Shown in pieces: positions 33,638-44,254 of a DNA stretch of 64,000 nt. The stretch comes from Mrakia gelida (Eukaryota; Basidiomycota; Tremellomycetes; Cystofilobasidiales; Mrakiaceae), in NCBI GenBank assembly GCA_024345305.1, contig BRON01000001.1, positions 1,240,001-1,304,000 on the forward strand, written 5' to 3'. The number at the start of each line of letters is the position of its first letter. Within the stretch, counting starts at the first letter, position 1. Made by a program: the position numbers and the translations under genes. The notes beneath the pieces were generated by a model, which made no database searches, had not been told where the DNA came from, and saw only the letters and a program-made list of their open reading frames with translations.

Positions 33638-35398
33638 ATGGAATCCACTTTCCAGAGGTAAGTTCTAGTTTTTCTGGGTGCCTTCCTTATCTGTTGTCGT
33701 TGTCTTGCAGCTGTCGTGGACGGTTCAAAGATGAAACGAGTTCGAGCTCACCTCCTTCTTTCTCTCCCTCCCTTCCTTCCCTCTTCCAGGCTCCTCTCGT
33801 GGTACGAGTCAGTCTCATGGACCATCCCAGACCCTTCAAGACCCTCTCCCCTCCTCGTCCTACCCATCTTCCTCTACATCCTCCTCGCCTACCTCCTTTT
33901 CTCCCCAACATCAACCGTCCTTCTCCGTCGAGTCCTCCTCGGCTTCGTCCTCCCTTCCTCCCTCCTCTTTTCATTCTCCTTCCACGCTCCCAAGAACAAC
34001 CCTCGAGAGATAGGACGGATCCTCGCCTTCAGATTCTGGTCCTTGATCTTCCTGCTACGAGGGATCGAGGTGGGGTTGATGAAGGAGGCGCCGGAGTGGT
34101 TGGGAACGAGCCTGAAGGAAGGTGAACGAAGGTCGAGGCTTCCTCAGGGAGTCGTTCAGGACTGGCGGATCAAAGATCGATTCCAGAAGGACCCAGGGAG
34201 CAGGAAACCTACAGGTCGATACGAGCGTCTCGCCTTCGCCATCAGCTACTTCTTTTCCATCCGGAATCTAGGCTGGTCGAACGGCTTCCCTCGTCACTTC
34301 TTCCTCGAGTACTACGAACCTCAACCTCGCGGAAACCTCCTCCTCTTCATTTTCTGGCGGATGGTCGTGGATCTCATCGTCTGGGATCTCTCTGGAGGAA
34401 TCTGGAACCTCAGTCCGACCCTCTCGTCGTACAGCGGTCACTCGTCTGGCTCGATCTGGCATTCGTTCCCCATTGGAGGTCTCGTCACTCTCCCTCCTCT
34501 CCTCAGCGCCATCCTACTCTCAATCTCGTGAGTTTTCACGCTCGACATCTACCTCAGACATCGTTCTTTCTCCTGCTGACCCGAGCTCGTTTCTCCTCAG
34601 CCTCCTCTTCACCCTCGCCTGCTCCTACTCCTTCTTCCACAACGCGTCGGTATTCACCTACACCCTCCTTTCCCGCCAACCCGATCCCTCCCCTCCCATC
34701 TTCGGCTCCATCTTGGAGCTCACAAGCGTCTCTAGCTTCTGGGCTAACCACTGGCATCAAACGTTCAGACGGTGAGTTCGAGCGACTCGTCGTTCTCCTC
34801 GAGTCGAACTCGACGCGTCTCGACTCGCCTCGACTCGAGACTGACTCTCTCTCTCCCTTCTCCTTCCAGGATCTACACCTTCGTCGGAGGAAATCCAGGA
34901 CAAGCTCTGGGACAAGCTCTCGGAGGAAGACTCGGTGCTCGGTGGGGAGCAGTCCTAGGGACCTTCTTGATCGGCGCCGTTCACCACTGGGCGACTTGGA
35001 GAGTGAACGTCGAGTCGCCTGAGATGAGAGAGGCTGCGAAACTGTGAGTCTCGTTCATTCCTCCTCCTCGAAACGAACCTCTCCTCTGACATCCTTCTTC
35101 TCTCTTCTCTCTTCGAACGAACAGCTACCTCCGCGTCTTCCTCGCCCAACCGTTCGCCCTCGGTCTCGAACGACTCTTCTTCGTTCTCACGGGAAGGAAG
35201 GTCGGTGGATCTTTAGGAAGGATCTGGGGATGGACGTTCTTGCTCTGGTGTGGGATGCCGCTCGTCGAGGCCATGGCGAGGTTCGACGCTGGGGTGTCGA
35301 TGGGCTGTGGGCTGGAGGGCGAGGCGAACATGAGGCAGATCCTGGGGTTCACTCCTGTGAGAGGGACGGTTAGATTTGTTTGGAGGAAGATCTTCTGA
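33638..35398 (+). CDS. wax-synthase-like MBOAT membrane acyltransferase
   Basis: This is a multi-pass membrane O-acyltransferase of the wax-synthase type, which transfers an acyl group from acyl-CoA to an alcohol or terpenoid hydroxyl. Exons are 33638-33657, 33790-34527, 34601-34771, 34870-35043 and 35125-35398, all joined in phase, giving 458 aa. The 20-nt first exon (MESTFQR) was chosen because only this phase leads into LLSWYESVSWTIP. Hydrophobic segments include LLVLPIFLYILLAYLLF and [15 protein letters not shown]. The family hallmark is SFWANHWHQTFRR near residue 310, matching the SFWGRRWHQ motif, followed by FLIGAVHHWATW with the conserved His in the membrane. Substrate unknown. Fungal relatives act in lipid metabolism and as acetyltransferases in secondary metabolism. 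Confidence 0.85.
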
Positions 35399-35675
35399 TG
35401 GCTAATTTTACTGGGGTAGGGCGAGAAGGAGAGGGAGACTGGGGGTTGGGACGGGAGATGGACGAGAGCTCGACGCGTCGAATCTTCGTTCGCCTGTCCA
35501 GCGGGTTCCTCCATCTGTCGCTGCGCATCTTTGAGAAGGTAAGCAAGGAAGCTAAATTCAGCACTCCCTTCGCGAGAAAATGTCCCTCGTTTCACCCAAC
35601 GCTCACTCCGTCTTCCTCTCCCCTCCTTTTCGCCTTCTCTCGCTTTCTCGCTTCCTCCCAGCAGTGCGACCATCG

Positions 35676-38162
35676 ATGAGTCGAGGCTCATACTCTCCAA
35701 TCTCTGGCCAGAACACCGCCCTCAACAACTCATCTACGAGTCGCAAAGGAGGGAACGATGAGCTCGAGCTCCTGTGAGCTTTCTCGTCACCCTCTCGGCA
35801 GATCTTTTCACCTCTCCTCTTCCTTCCTTCCCTCTCGCCAGCACTGCTCTTTCCTTTCTGACTGCATCTCTTCCTCTCTCTTCCAACAGTCAGATGCCTT
35901 GTGAGTCCACCTCGTTCCCTTTGCACTTCGAGGGAGGGGAGAAACGCGTCATGAAACAGCGAGGGAGGGTGACGACCGATCTCGAGCTCACCGTCTTCTC
36001 TTTCGCCTCCTTCCTCGACCTCCCTTTGCAGCCTCCTCTAGTCAATCACCCCAGGTCACGTCTTACTATATGGACGACCAGCCATACGGAGCCGAAGCTC
36101 TAGAGCCGGTTGGGGGTTGGTCGAAGAGGTCGAACTCGCAGGAGAAAGGGAAAGACGATGTCGAAAATTCTTTCCCTGCTCATGACGTCGAACCCTCTGT
36201 CTGGACGTTCTCTGCGAAGGTTCGCACTTTCTTTTTTCGCGTATAAGCTAAAGGAGGAGGAGGAGGAACCGAAGCTGATCGACTCGAACCTCTCGTCTGC
36301 AGCTCTTCATCTCCCTCATCTCCCTCTTCGTCGTCGTGACTTCGATCCCCGTTCTGGTGATCATGATCCTTCACCGGACGGTCAGCAAGAAGTACGGGAT
36401 CCTTCTCCAAGACACGGGTATCTGGGGGAACTGGCTTCTTCAACCTCAGTCCATCGTCTCTGAGTGAGTCTCGTCCGCCGTCCGTTGCGCTTCGTCGAGA
36501 CCCGGCTGTGAGGCGACGCTCACCCTCCTCTTCGCGCAGATTCGTGATGCTAGGAGCTGCTGTCCACGCCATTCGAACGAGAAACATGGTCGCCATTCTC
36601 GCCGTGCTCTGCTTCAACATCTATCTCGTGATAGCCGGCTGTGAGTGTGCTTCGAACTCTCGACGCGACCGATCGGTTTGATCAAGCTGACCTCTCTTCC
36701 CCCTTCTCCAGTCCTCGAAGCAGGTCAACGACGAAGCGACCTGGACTCGTATCAGTTTATAGGTGGGAAGACGATTCCAGAGTTCTACGTTTCAAGCATC
36801 CTCCTCTGGGTGATCCCGTCGCTCGATCTTTGGTTCGTGGTCTTTTCGTCTCGCTGCAGCTTCAATTCTTATTCGACTGGCTGACGCTCTTCCTTCCTCC
36901 TTTCCCTTTTGCCAGCTTCCACATCGGATGCGACTGGTCGGCTCTGAAGATCTACCGAGAGCTCGGTTGGCTTGCTTACAAAAAGGTCAGCAAGGACTCG
37001 GAGCTCCCGAAGTTCGAATTCGACGCGTCTCGATCGAAGTGCAAACTCATCAAGCATCGGCTGCTCTTCCTTTCACCAGTCCTCCGCCGACGTCGCTCTC
37101 AGCAAGCTCTACCACAACGTTCTCATTCTTCGCTCTCTAGCACTCGTAAGCCCTCGTCACCTCACGGCAGCGCCTCGTCTTCGAAAGGCCGTCGAGCTGA
37201 CCCGAGTCGCGTCTGGGCTTCCCTTCTCGCAGTTCGGAACGGTCTTCGCCTTCCTCGAGTTTTACACAGTGGCAGTTCTCACTATCGCCGTCTACCCCAT
37301 CGCCGTCCGAAACATCGAAGCCCCTCCTCGACCTGCGGAGGTGCGAGCAGCAAACGTCTGCACTGGTGTCCTCGTCGCTTGCTGGACCTTCGGACTTTGG
37401 CCGCTGTACGTTGGGATGGAGCGAGAAAGCAGGAGACTTCTTGGGATCAGCTTGGGAGTTCAGGTGAGTTTTTCCGTTTTTCCTTACTCGTGCTTGAGGG
37501 TCGACAGTCGCGTCAGATGTTGATTATTTCCGCTTCATCCCTCGCTTCTCTCTCGTCGCGAACCTACAGACCCTCGGATTGATAGCTCATTTCTCGAGTC
37601 TGGCAATCCTCGTAGACCTGGTCGATACAGCCGTCAAGTCAGCGAAGGACTCGGGACTGGGTGCGTTCTAAACTTCGTTCCTCCCCGTTCCTCCCTTTCG
37701 CTCGCTGACTTCCTCTTCTTCTCGCTTATCTTGAACAGACGACTTCGCCGCTTCAGAAGCGAGTGAGCTCATCGGATGACTCTCACCGTTACCCTCCTTG
37801 TGTGAACGCTGACTCCTCTCCTTCGCTAACAGATCAATGAAAACAGTTCGTCCCTGCGCTTCGTTCCCCTCCGAGTCTTCGCCTCCGGCTGACCCACCTT
37901 CGTTTCCCAGTACTTCCAATTTGCCATCATCTCGGCTCTCCTTCTTCTCAACCTAGTCTGGTCCATCATCGTCCTCCGAGGGTTCGGAAAGGGCTTGAAG
38001 GAAAGGGAAGGTGAGCTCGAACTCGATCTTTCGACGCGACGCGATCGAGCTGTGGGATGGGAGAGACGGCGAGCTGACTTGAGAATTCGGTGGTCTATCA
38101 CAGAATCTCAAATTCAAGGAGTCAACAGGAGAACCATCGAGGAACTGGATCTGTCCGCTTAG
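35676..38162 (+). CDS. polytopic membrane protein of unknown function
   Basis: I recognise this only as a basidiomycete-type multi-pass membrane protein without assigned role. The start is MSRGSYSPISGQNTALNNSS. An 11-nt exon (35890-35900) joins it to a hydrophilic stretch (YYMDDQPYGAEALEPVGGW). About seven hydrophobic segments follow, including LFISLISLFVVVTSIPVLVI, MVAILAVLCFNIYLVIAG, FYVSSILLWVIPSLDL, FLEFYTVAVLTIAVYPIAV, VCTGVLVACWTFGLW, LIAHFSSLAILVDLV and FAIISALLLLNLVWSIIVL. After the third segment comes FHIGCDWSALKIYRELG, a charged motif that looks conserved. The last exon starts at 38104 and ends with RTIEELDLSA. A receptor- or transporter-like topology is possible; no function should be assigned. 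It has about ten exons. Confidence 0.7.
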
Positions 38163-38415
38163 CTTTTTGGCTTGGTTTCGCTCACATCGGACGCGTCTCG
38201 TTTTTCTTTCCTTCCTTTGCCTCTGTCGCTTCCGTCCTCGTTTCGGACCCTCGTCCCTCACCCTCCGCTTTCTCTTTCACGATCACTTTCAAACCTAAAG
38301 TGTCCATTGCTATCACTATCGTAACGAAAACGCTTCCAAACCGAGCAAAACCTGAGCGGGCAAAATGAAAGCACGAGGCAATCCGAACTACCAGAGACGG
38401 GGCTTCGAGCTTCGC

Positions 38416-40085
38416 TCACGGCTTGAGCGGATACTCCTGCGAGTTCACCGTCGAGAACTGAGAGGAGGGTGCTTTGGGTCCGAGATACTTGCCGGGAAAG
38501 ACTAAGGGAAAGGGAGGGGAGGGAAAGGTCAGCCGGAGCGACGAGGAGGGAACGAGAGGGCGGAGGACGCACTTGGGATGAAAACGAGGAGAGCGAGTAA
38601 GAGTGGAAGGGTGTCGAGACCGTACAGGAAGGCCTCGTTGAGCGAGAGAGAGCCGTGGTAGCCCTGTTTGATGAAGGAGGGAGGGAAAAGAGGGATCAGC
38701 GACGGTCGTTTTGAGCTGAGCTCGTCCACGAACGAGAATGAGGGGAGGGAAGAAGGTCTTGACTCACCTGAGCGAGCTCGATGGACCTGAAGACGGATCG
38801 AATCTGGAGGGATGGGGTTGGGAGACGGAGGTGAGTGTTTTGCTTTGAGAGAGCGAGGAACGACGTGGGAAAGTCGAGAGGTCAGAATTTGAGCTCACGA
38901 TGAAACCGACGCAAGTGTAGAGAACGGCGAAGTAGAGACTCTTCCACTTCCCAGTGTTGTCGAACCACATCCGAGGCTCATATTTCCTGACGACTGAGGA
39001 GGAAGAAGAAGAAGCGAAGCGAGTCGAGAAGACAAGAGGGGTCAGCGGCGCGTCTCGAAGGAACGAGGATTGTTTTGACGAAGGCCTTGAACTCACCGAT
39101 TCCCCAGTGAGCGACGAGGCAGGTGAACACAAGGAAGCTCACAAACTGTGCGATGATCCCCACGAGGGTGAGAGCGGTTCCAATCTTCCGCATCGACGAG
39201 ACGGCTGACATCCCTCCTCCTCCGCACTGGAGCATGAAGGTGACGATGTCTGAGGTGAGGAAGATCTTGGAGATCTTGTTCTCGTTGCTGTTCGTATCAA
39301 AACAGAGAAGAGGAGGGAGAGAGTCAGCTGAGGGAGGAGGAGGAGCTCTCGAGACGAGGGAGGGGAAGAGAGCGGAGGGAAGAGGGAACGAAACGAACAG
39401 GAAGAGGTAGTGACCAGCACCTGAGCTTCGAGCGAGTCTACCGAAGACGAGGTAGTCGAATCCGAGGAAGAAGCAAGGTGGGAGGAGCATGAACACTGAA
39501 GAAGAAGGGAAGAAAGGAGGTCAGCGAAAGGAATGAAATGCTCGTTGCGACCGCAAGTCTCCTTTCTGACGTTGCGACCGCAAGTCTCCTTTCTGACTTC
39601 CGTCGTCGCGCGTCCCTTCCCAAAGACTGGATGGCTAGGTGCTTACTGTTTGAGATGATGTACTTCATCATGGAGTACTACATGAACCGGTACAAGGGGT
39701 CAGGAACGGAACGGGAACGATCTCGGAGGGACGGGAGATGCGAACTCACAGGATGCGAATGAATCGAAACTCTCATCGCGCAACCGACAGCGTAGAAGAA
39801 CTGAGATCCGATGAGTACCCAAGCGAGGTTCCATATGTACTGCCACCATCGGTAGAGGATAACGAGGGTGAGGGCGACGAAGCAGATCGTGGCGACCAGA
39901 GCGAGCGGGATGGACGGTGTGTAGCCGAGGACTTCGATTCACGAGCGACGAAGAGCGAGGAGGTCAGCTTTTGGCTCTTCCAAGAGATGAGAGAGACGAA
40001 ACGTACAGTTATAAGTTCCAGTATCGGCTAGCACCGAAGGAGCGAGCACAGCGAGAGCGACGAGAGTTGGAAGAAGGGACGGCAT
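38416..40085 (-). CDS. RTA1-family membrane protein (lipid-translocating exporter type)
   Basis: This is a seven-TM fungal protein of the RTA1 family, linked to resistance to 7-aminocholesterol and to sphingoid-base or phospholipid transbilayer movement. The N-terminus (MPSLLPTLVALAVLAPSVLA) is a signal peptide. The family start FLGYTPSIPLALVATICF follows after the first intron. A 31-nt exon encodes YSMMKYIISN, leading into MFMLLPPCFFLGFDYLVFGRL, the Y-x-LGR-like core. IFLTSDIVTFMLQCGGGGM is the most diagnostic block (the SD-x-x-x-FxxQxxGGG motif). RSVFRSIELAQGYHGSLSLNEAFLYGLDTLPL matches the RxIYRxIExxxG...EAFFYxFD block. It ends NSQEYPLKP. One intron holds a perfect 27-bp tandem duplication. 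Confidence 0.9.
39544..39597. repeat. perfect 27-bp tandem duplication in an RTA1 intron
   Basis: Two identical adjacent 27-nt units (39544-39570 and 39571-39597), beginning GTTGCGACCGCAAG on the plus strand, lie inside the intron upstream of the exon encoding MFMLLPPC. Identity of the copies points to recent replication slippage or an active minisatellite. Confidence 0.9.
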
Positions 40086-40528
40086 TGGACGAGACGCGTT
40101 GAGGAGGTTAAGACGGAGGTGAGACGGAAGGAAGGTATTGAGTTGGGAGTTGAGCGGTGGTGGAAGAGAAGGTAGAGATGGGAGCGGTGTTGATGGTTGT
40201 GGTTGAGGGTTATCGAACAACCTGAGGGGAAAAGAATAAGAGGATCGAAGAAACACGCTGCGCGTGAGTTTGAGGCTGCCTGAGGACGCCTGCTCGCGTT
40301 TCAGCCCTTGAGGCAGGCTCGGATCCCTCCTCGGACTCACAGAGGACAGCTTTGGTGCTCGGCAAAGAGGTAGCGGTATCCAACCTAGTGGATCCGCAAG
40401 CAGATAAAGGAAGCGGCCGAAGAAGGTCGACAACCGGGGGCTGAGCTGCAACGAGGGAATGAAAGGACGGACGCGAGTAAGTTTGGAGGTGACCGACATG
40501 AGGAGGGAAGCTGTGCCACTCACGGCTG
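40086..40528. other. RTA1 promoter and arrestin-like 3' flank
   Basis: Both neighbours are on the minus strand. No gene is seen. Confidence 0.5.
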
Positions 40529-42766
40529 TCAAGAAAGTTCCCCAGCCTTCCGACTCAGCTCCTCCCCAAGCTCGCTTTCATCAGCAGAACCTCTCGACTC
40601 TGCCCTCGACCTTCTCGACGCGACGATCTCCTTCTCCTCCCTCCGGACCTCTCCCTCGGTTTCCTTGCACTTGCAGGGCCACCAGCCATCCGTTCTGATC
40701 GCAGAAAAAGAGAGGAAAAGAGTGAGGTCGTCAGTGAGGAGACGTCGTCGCAACGGAGGAGACGACGAGCTCAAGGCTCACATCGTCGAGGTGGGTTTGA
40801 ACTCCTTCGTATCGACGGTGTAGTCGGGGAGAGAGAGTCGTTCGATGAGGCAGCCGCATCTGGGTCGAAGGAAGAGGGAAGGAAAAGGAGGTGTCTGTCA
40901 GCGAAAGCACTCGAAGAGAACGCGACGGGACGGTCGAAAGAGGAGGGACAACAGAGCGAGAGGATGTGGGAGACTCACGATCCAACGGTTACATCTCTCC
41001 GAAACACCGAAGCGATCATGACCTTTAGAGACGAAGGATCGTTTGGCTCGGCAAGAGTGAAGTAAACCTCGACGACGAGGGAGTGCGAGTTTCGAACAGA
41101 CGCGTTGGTTGATGGGTGGGTTGTGGGTCGGCAGTCGAAGTGACCAGGCTGTGAGGAGGGATGGTCGGATGGAAAGAGTGATGAAGAAGGGGAGAGGAAG
41201 GAACGAGCGAGATCAGTGGGGTTCGAAGAGGCGAGGAAAAGGGAAACGCTCGACGCGTCGTCCGACTTTCCCCTTCGCCTCCTTCATCGACGGAACCCTC
41301 AGCACCAAGAGAGACAAAACCAGTACTCACCACTCTAGCAAACCTTTCAAACTCCCACTCCCCTCTTTTCACCGCATCGAAGATCGGCGTTACACTGTCG
41401 AGAACTCCAGCCTTCCCGTCGAAGAACTTCCCCTGCGCTCCTGCATCGAAGACCTTGGCCTTCGGGATCTTCACCACGGCTGTCTTGGTAGAGAAGCGTG
41501 ACGAGGTGAAAGCTGCAGTTTCCTCGATGTGGGAGCGGATGGCGTAGATCCGAAGATTCGAGGGAGGAGAGGGAAGGTGGATCTTGACGACGATCGCGCC
41601 GCCGACGATGAGACGCTGAGGAGGAAGGCAGAAAGAAGAGGGAGAGGAACAAAAAGTAGTCAGCTTGCGGTTCAACTCAACGGAAGTAGGGGTTTCTAAA
41701 GAAGAGCGAGTAGATAGAGACGGAAAGTGAGACGCACAGAGGAAGAAACATCGAGCGAGACCGGTCCTAGCTCTTTGGTAAAGTTGTTCTCGTGAGCGTC
41801 AAAAGAGAAGGCTGTTACCCAAAGAAGATCCGTGACAGGTCAGCTCTCTGAAGTCTTCCCATTCCGGGAGACGAAAACGATGAACGACCCATCGACGCGA
41901 CGCGTCGAGCTTCAGTCAACTCGAACTCACTCTCAGCATGCGACGAAGCCTCCGGAGCCGCCATAACCCACACCGTCTGCCTAGCTTCCAGATCCTTCCC
42001 AAAGAAGCCCTTCGCAGATCCGACCACGGTTCCAGTGATGTAGTGAGTGATGCTCGACTGAGGCGACCATTGACGAGGTGAGATGTCGCTCGGGATGCTG
42101 AGAGCGAACTCGAACCTGCCAGCACGCGAGGACCCCAAAGCGAAAAAGCTTCAGTGATCAGATGGAACTATAGGTAGCCTCTCAGGTATCAGATCCGACG
42201 ACCCACGTTGACACTCCCTTCATCAGCACGAAACCATCGTCGTCGCTGTCGGCGCCGAAAGAAACCTCCTTCGCGAACACCTCGTCCTCTTCCTTGTTCC
42301 CTCGGTCCTGAGGGAAGGAGATACTCTGTAGGGCGTTGAATCTGATTCTGATCCTCTTGACGACGCGACGGGTGGAGGAGACGACTTGGAAGAAGCCTCG
42401 TAGACCGCCCTGCACGGAGAGAGAAGGGCAAAGGGTTGGTCGGTCAATTGAGCTTCGACTCTGTGATTCGTTCCACCTCTTTGAGCAAACTTACCTCTCC
42501 CTCGTCCTCTCCGTTCTCGCCGCAAGGGAGTCCAGGATGGATGACTACTCCTCCTTGACTGTAAGCGTAGATCCGAACTGAGTCCTTGGAGAAGTCGAGG
42601 TTCTCGAGGAGACCTTTCTGAGCGAGGGCGTGCGAGAGGGGAGGGGAGAGAGCTTGATGGGAGGGGATCAGGGAGATGACGTCCTTGCTGTTGCTTGAAA
42701 AAGAAGTCGACGAGGATGAGGAGGTTGAGTCCCTGGAGTAGGAAGGTAAGGTCGAAGAAGGGGACA
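40529..42766 (-). CDS. arrestin-like protein
   Basis: The protein looks like a two-lobed arrestin fold adaptor (Arrestin_N/C type); relatives link membrane proteins to ubiquitin ligases for endocytosis. It starts MSPSSTLPSYSRDSTSSSSS. LENLDFSKDSVRIYAYSQGGVV is the first beta-sheet region. VVKRIRIRFNALQSISFPQ and FEFALSIPSDISPRQWSPQSS with ITHYITGTVVGSAKGFFGK match the arrestin N-lobe pattern (W.S...Y.V.A.). The C-lobe has RLIVGGAIVVKIHLPSPPSNLRIYAIRSHIEE and SLVVEVYFTL. The last exon gives TDGWWPCKCKE and a charged tail ending KAGELS. No PPxY motif was noticed. The start lies 85 bp from the divergent POP7-like gene. Confidence 0.65.
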
Positions 42767-42851
42767 TGTTGAGGAGAGGTCGTGACCGTCGAAGGCAGGA
42801 GGATGGTGAGCTTCGAAACTTCGGACTTGGTCTTCTCACCCACCCGCGACG

Positions 42852-43930
42852 ATGGCTCCTCCCTCCTCGACGACGAATCTCAAACGAAAAGCTGCAGCAC
42901 CCTCCCCTACGCCCACAGATCAATCTCAGCTTTCAACGTCCACGAATCCGTCGAAAAGGAAGCGTCCGAGAACGTCCTCCAAAGCCAAAGCTCAAACCAG
43001 CCTTCCTCCTCCCTCGTCGACCTCCTCCCTCCCTCCTCGTCCACCAGCTCCAACCCCAGTCGCTTCAACCTCCAAACTACCACCACCACCACCACCACCA
43101 ACCTCCAAAGTCAATGCTCCTCCTCCTCCCCCTCCTCGCGTGAACCGGAAGCGCAAACTCGTTCCTCCTCGACCTCTGGACTCCCTTCTCCCTCCTGGTT
43201 CAGCCGTCACTGGTCCCACAGCTCAGATCGAAGGAAGGAACGTCGTCTTGGTATCGAGGAAGAGCTCTCTCTCAAGCTACATGAGGAGATGCAAGGCTTT
43301 GATCGTAGAGGAAGGGTGAGTTCTCGGCTTTGCTTGAAGGGAAGGGAGGGGAAGGGAAGCGACGAAGCTCAACAAACCTCTGCCCTTTTCGTTCCTCTTG
43401 CCTCTCCCATCCCTTTTCCACCCCCATACTAACCCATTCCCTCGCCTCTTCACTCATCCCACAGATGCTCCTCCCTAACCCTCCACGGTCTAACAGCCTC
43501 CATCCCACACACGCTCCTCCTCCTCCACTCGCTCCTCTCCATCCTCCCCTTCCCGGCCAACCAGGTCTCCTACACCCTCAAGACCACCTCCGTCAGAGTC
43601 ACAGATGAGATCGTTCCTGAGGACGAGGAGGAGGAGATCGAGATGATGGGGAGGTGGTGCTCGGGGGTGGAGATTGTGGTGTTGATCGGGGGTGGGGTTG
43701 GGAAGGAGGCGAAGGGGAAGAAGACGGCGAAGAAGGAGAAGAAGAAGGGAAGAGGGAAGAAGGGAGTTGCAGTGGTGATGAAGGGTGGGAAGGGGAAGGT
43801 GGTCGGGGAGGGTGGGAGTGGTGGGAGTACTGCGGCTGGTGGTGGGATGGAGCAGGGAGGAGGAGGAGACGACGAGGATCTAGGAACGGTCTTCGTCGAA
43901 GAGGACGAGATGGACGCGATGAATGGTTGA
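42852..43930 (+). CDS. POP7: POP7/Rpp20-like RNase P/MRP subunit (Alba-type)
   Basis: This is a likely protein subunit of nuclear RNase P and RNase MRP, which process tRNA and rRNA precursors. Exons are 42852-43315 and 43465-43930, giving 309 aa. The Alba-like core spans the intron: VVLVSRKSSLSSYMRRCKALIVEEG, then LTLHGLTASIPHTLLLLHSLL and VSYTLKTTSVRVTDEIVPED, which fits the fungal Pop7 pattern (skT.l..y.kR, LhalG.aI, TsTv.v.DE). It is longer than usual: the first ~110 residues are Pro/Ser/Lys-rich with basic KRKRPR and PPPPPP runs, and the C-terminus has a Lys/Gly-rich stretch followed by an acidic end. The extensions are low complexity. The symbol is inferred from the core domain. Confidence 0.68.
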
Positions 43931-44254
43931 GCCTCGGCCCTTCTTGGGCACTCTTCGCCCTTCGTACTTGAGAGAGTGGCCTTGAGCACTTATTCAGGGA
44001 AGGAACGCCTCGAGGCGAGGAGCTCGCTCGAGAGGGAGAGAGAGAGCCGACGCGCCTGTCTCCCGGTCGACGTCGCGCGACACAGGTTCGAGAAGGAGAT
44101 GAGATACTAGAGAGTGGGGTTACAACTACGATACGACCGAAAGGAAGATAAAGCTACCGAAAAATGAGAAAGAGAGCGAAGCGAAAGGGGAAGAGAAAGC
44201 GAAACCCAAAAGGCCCAAGGGTACAAAAGCAAAACCGCGTCGACCGCCGGCCGC
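43931..44254. other. convergent 3' flanks of POP7-like gene and NCS1 permease
   Basis: No gene is seen. Confidence 0.5.

Noticed and set aside
39544..39597. CRISPR-like repeat
   Set aside because: Only two directly adjacent units without spacers, inside an intron of a eukaryotic gene.
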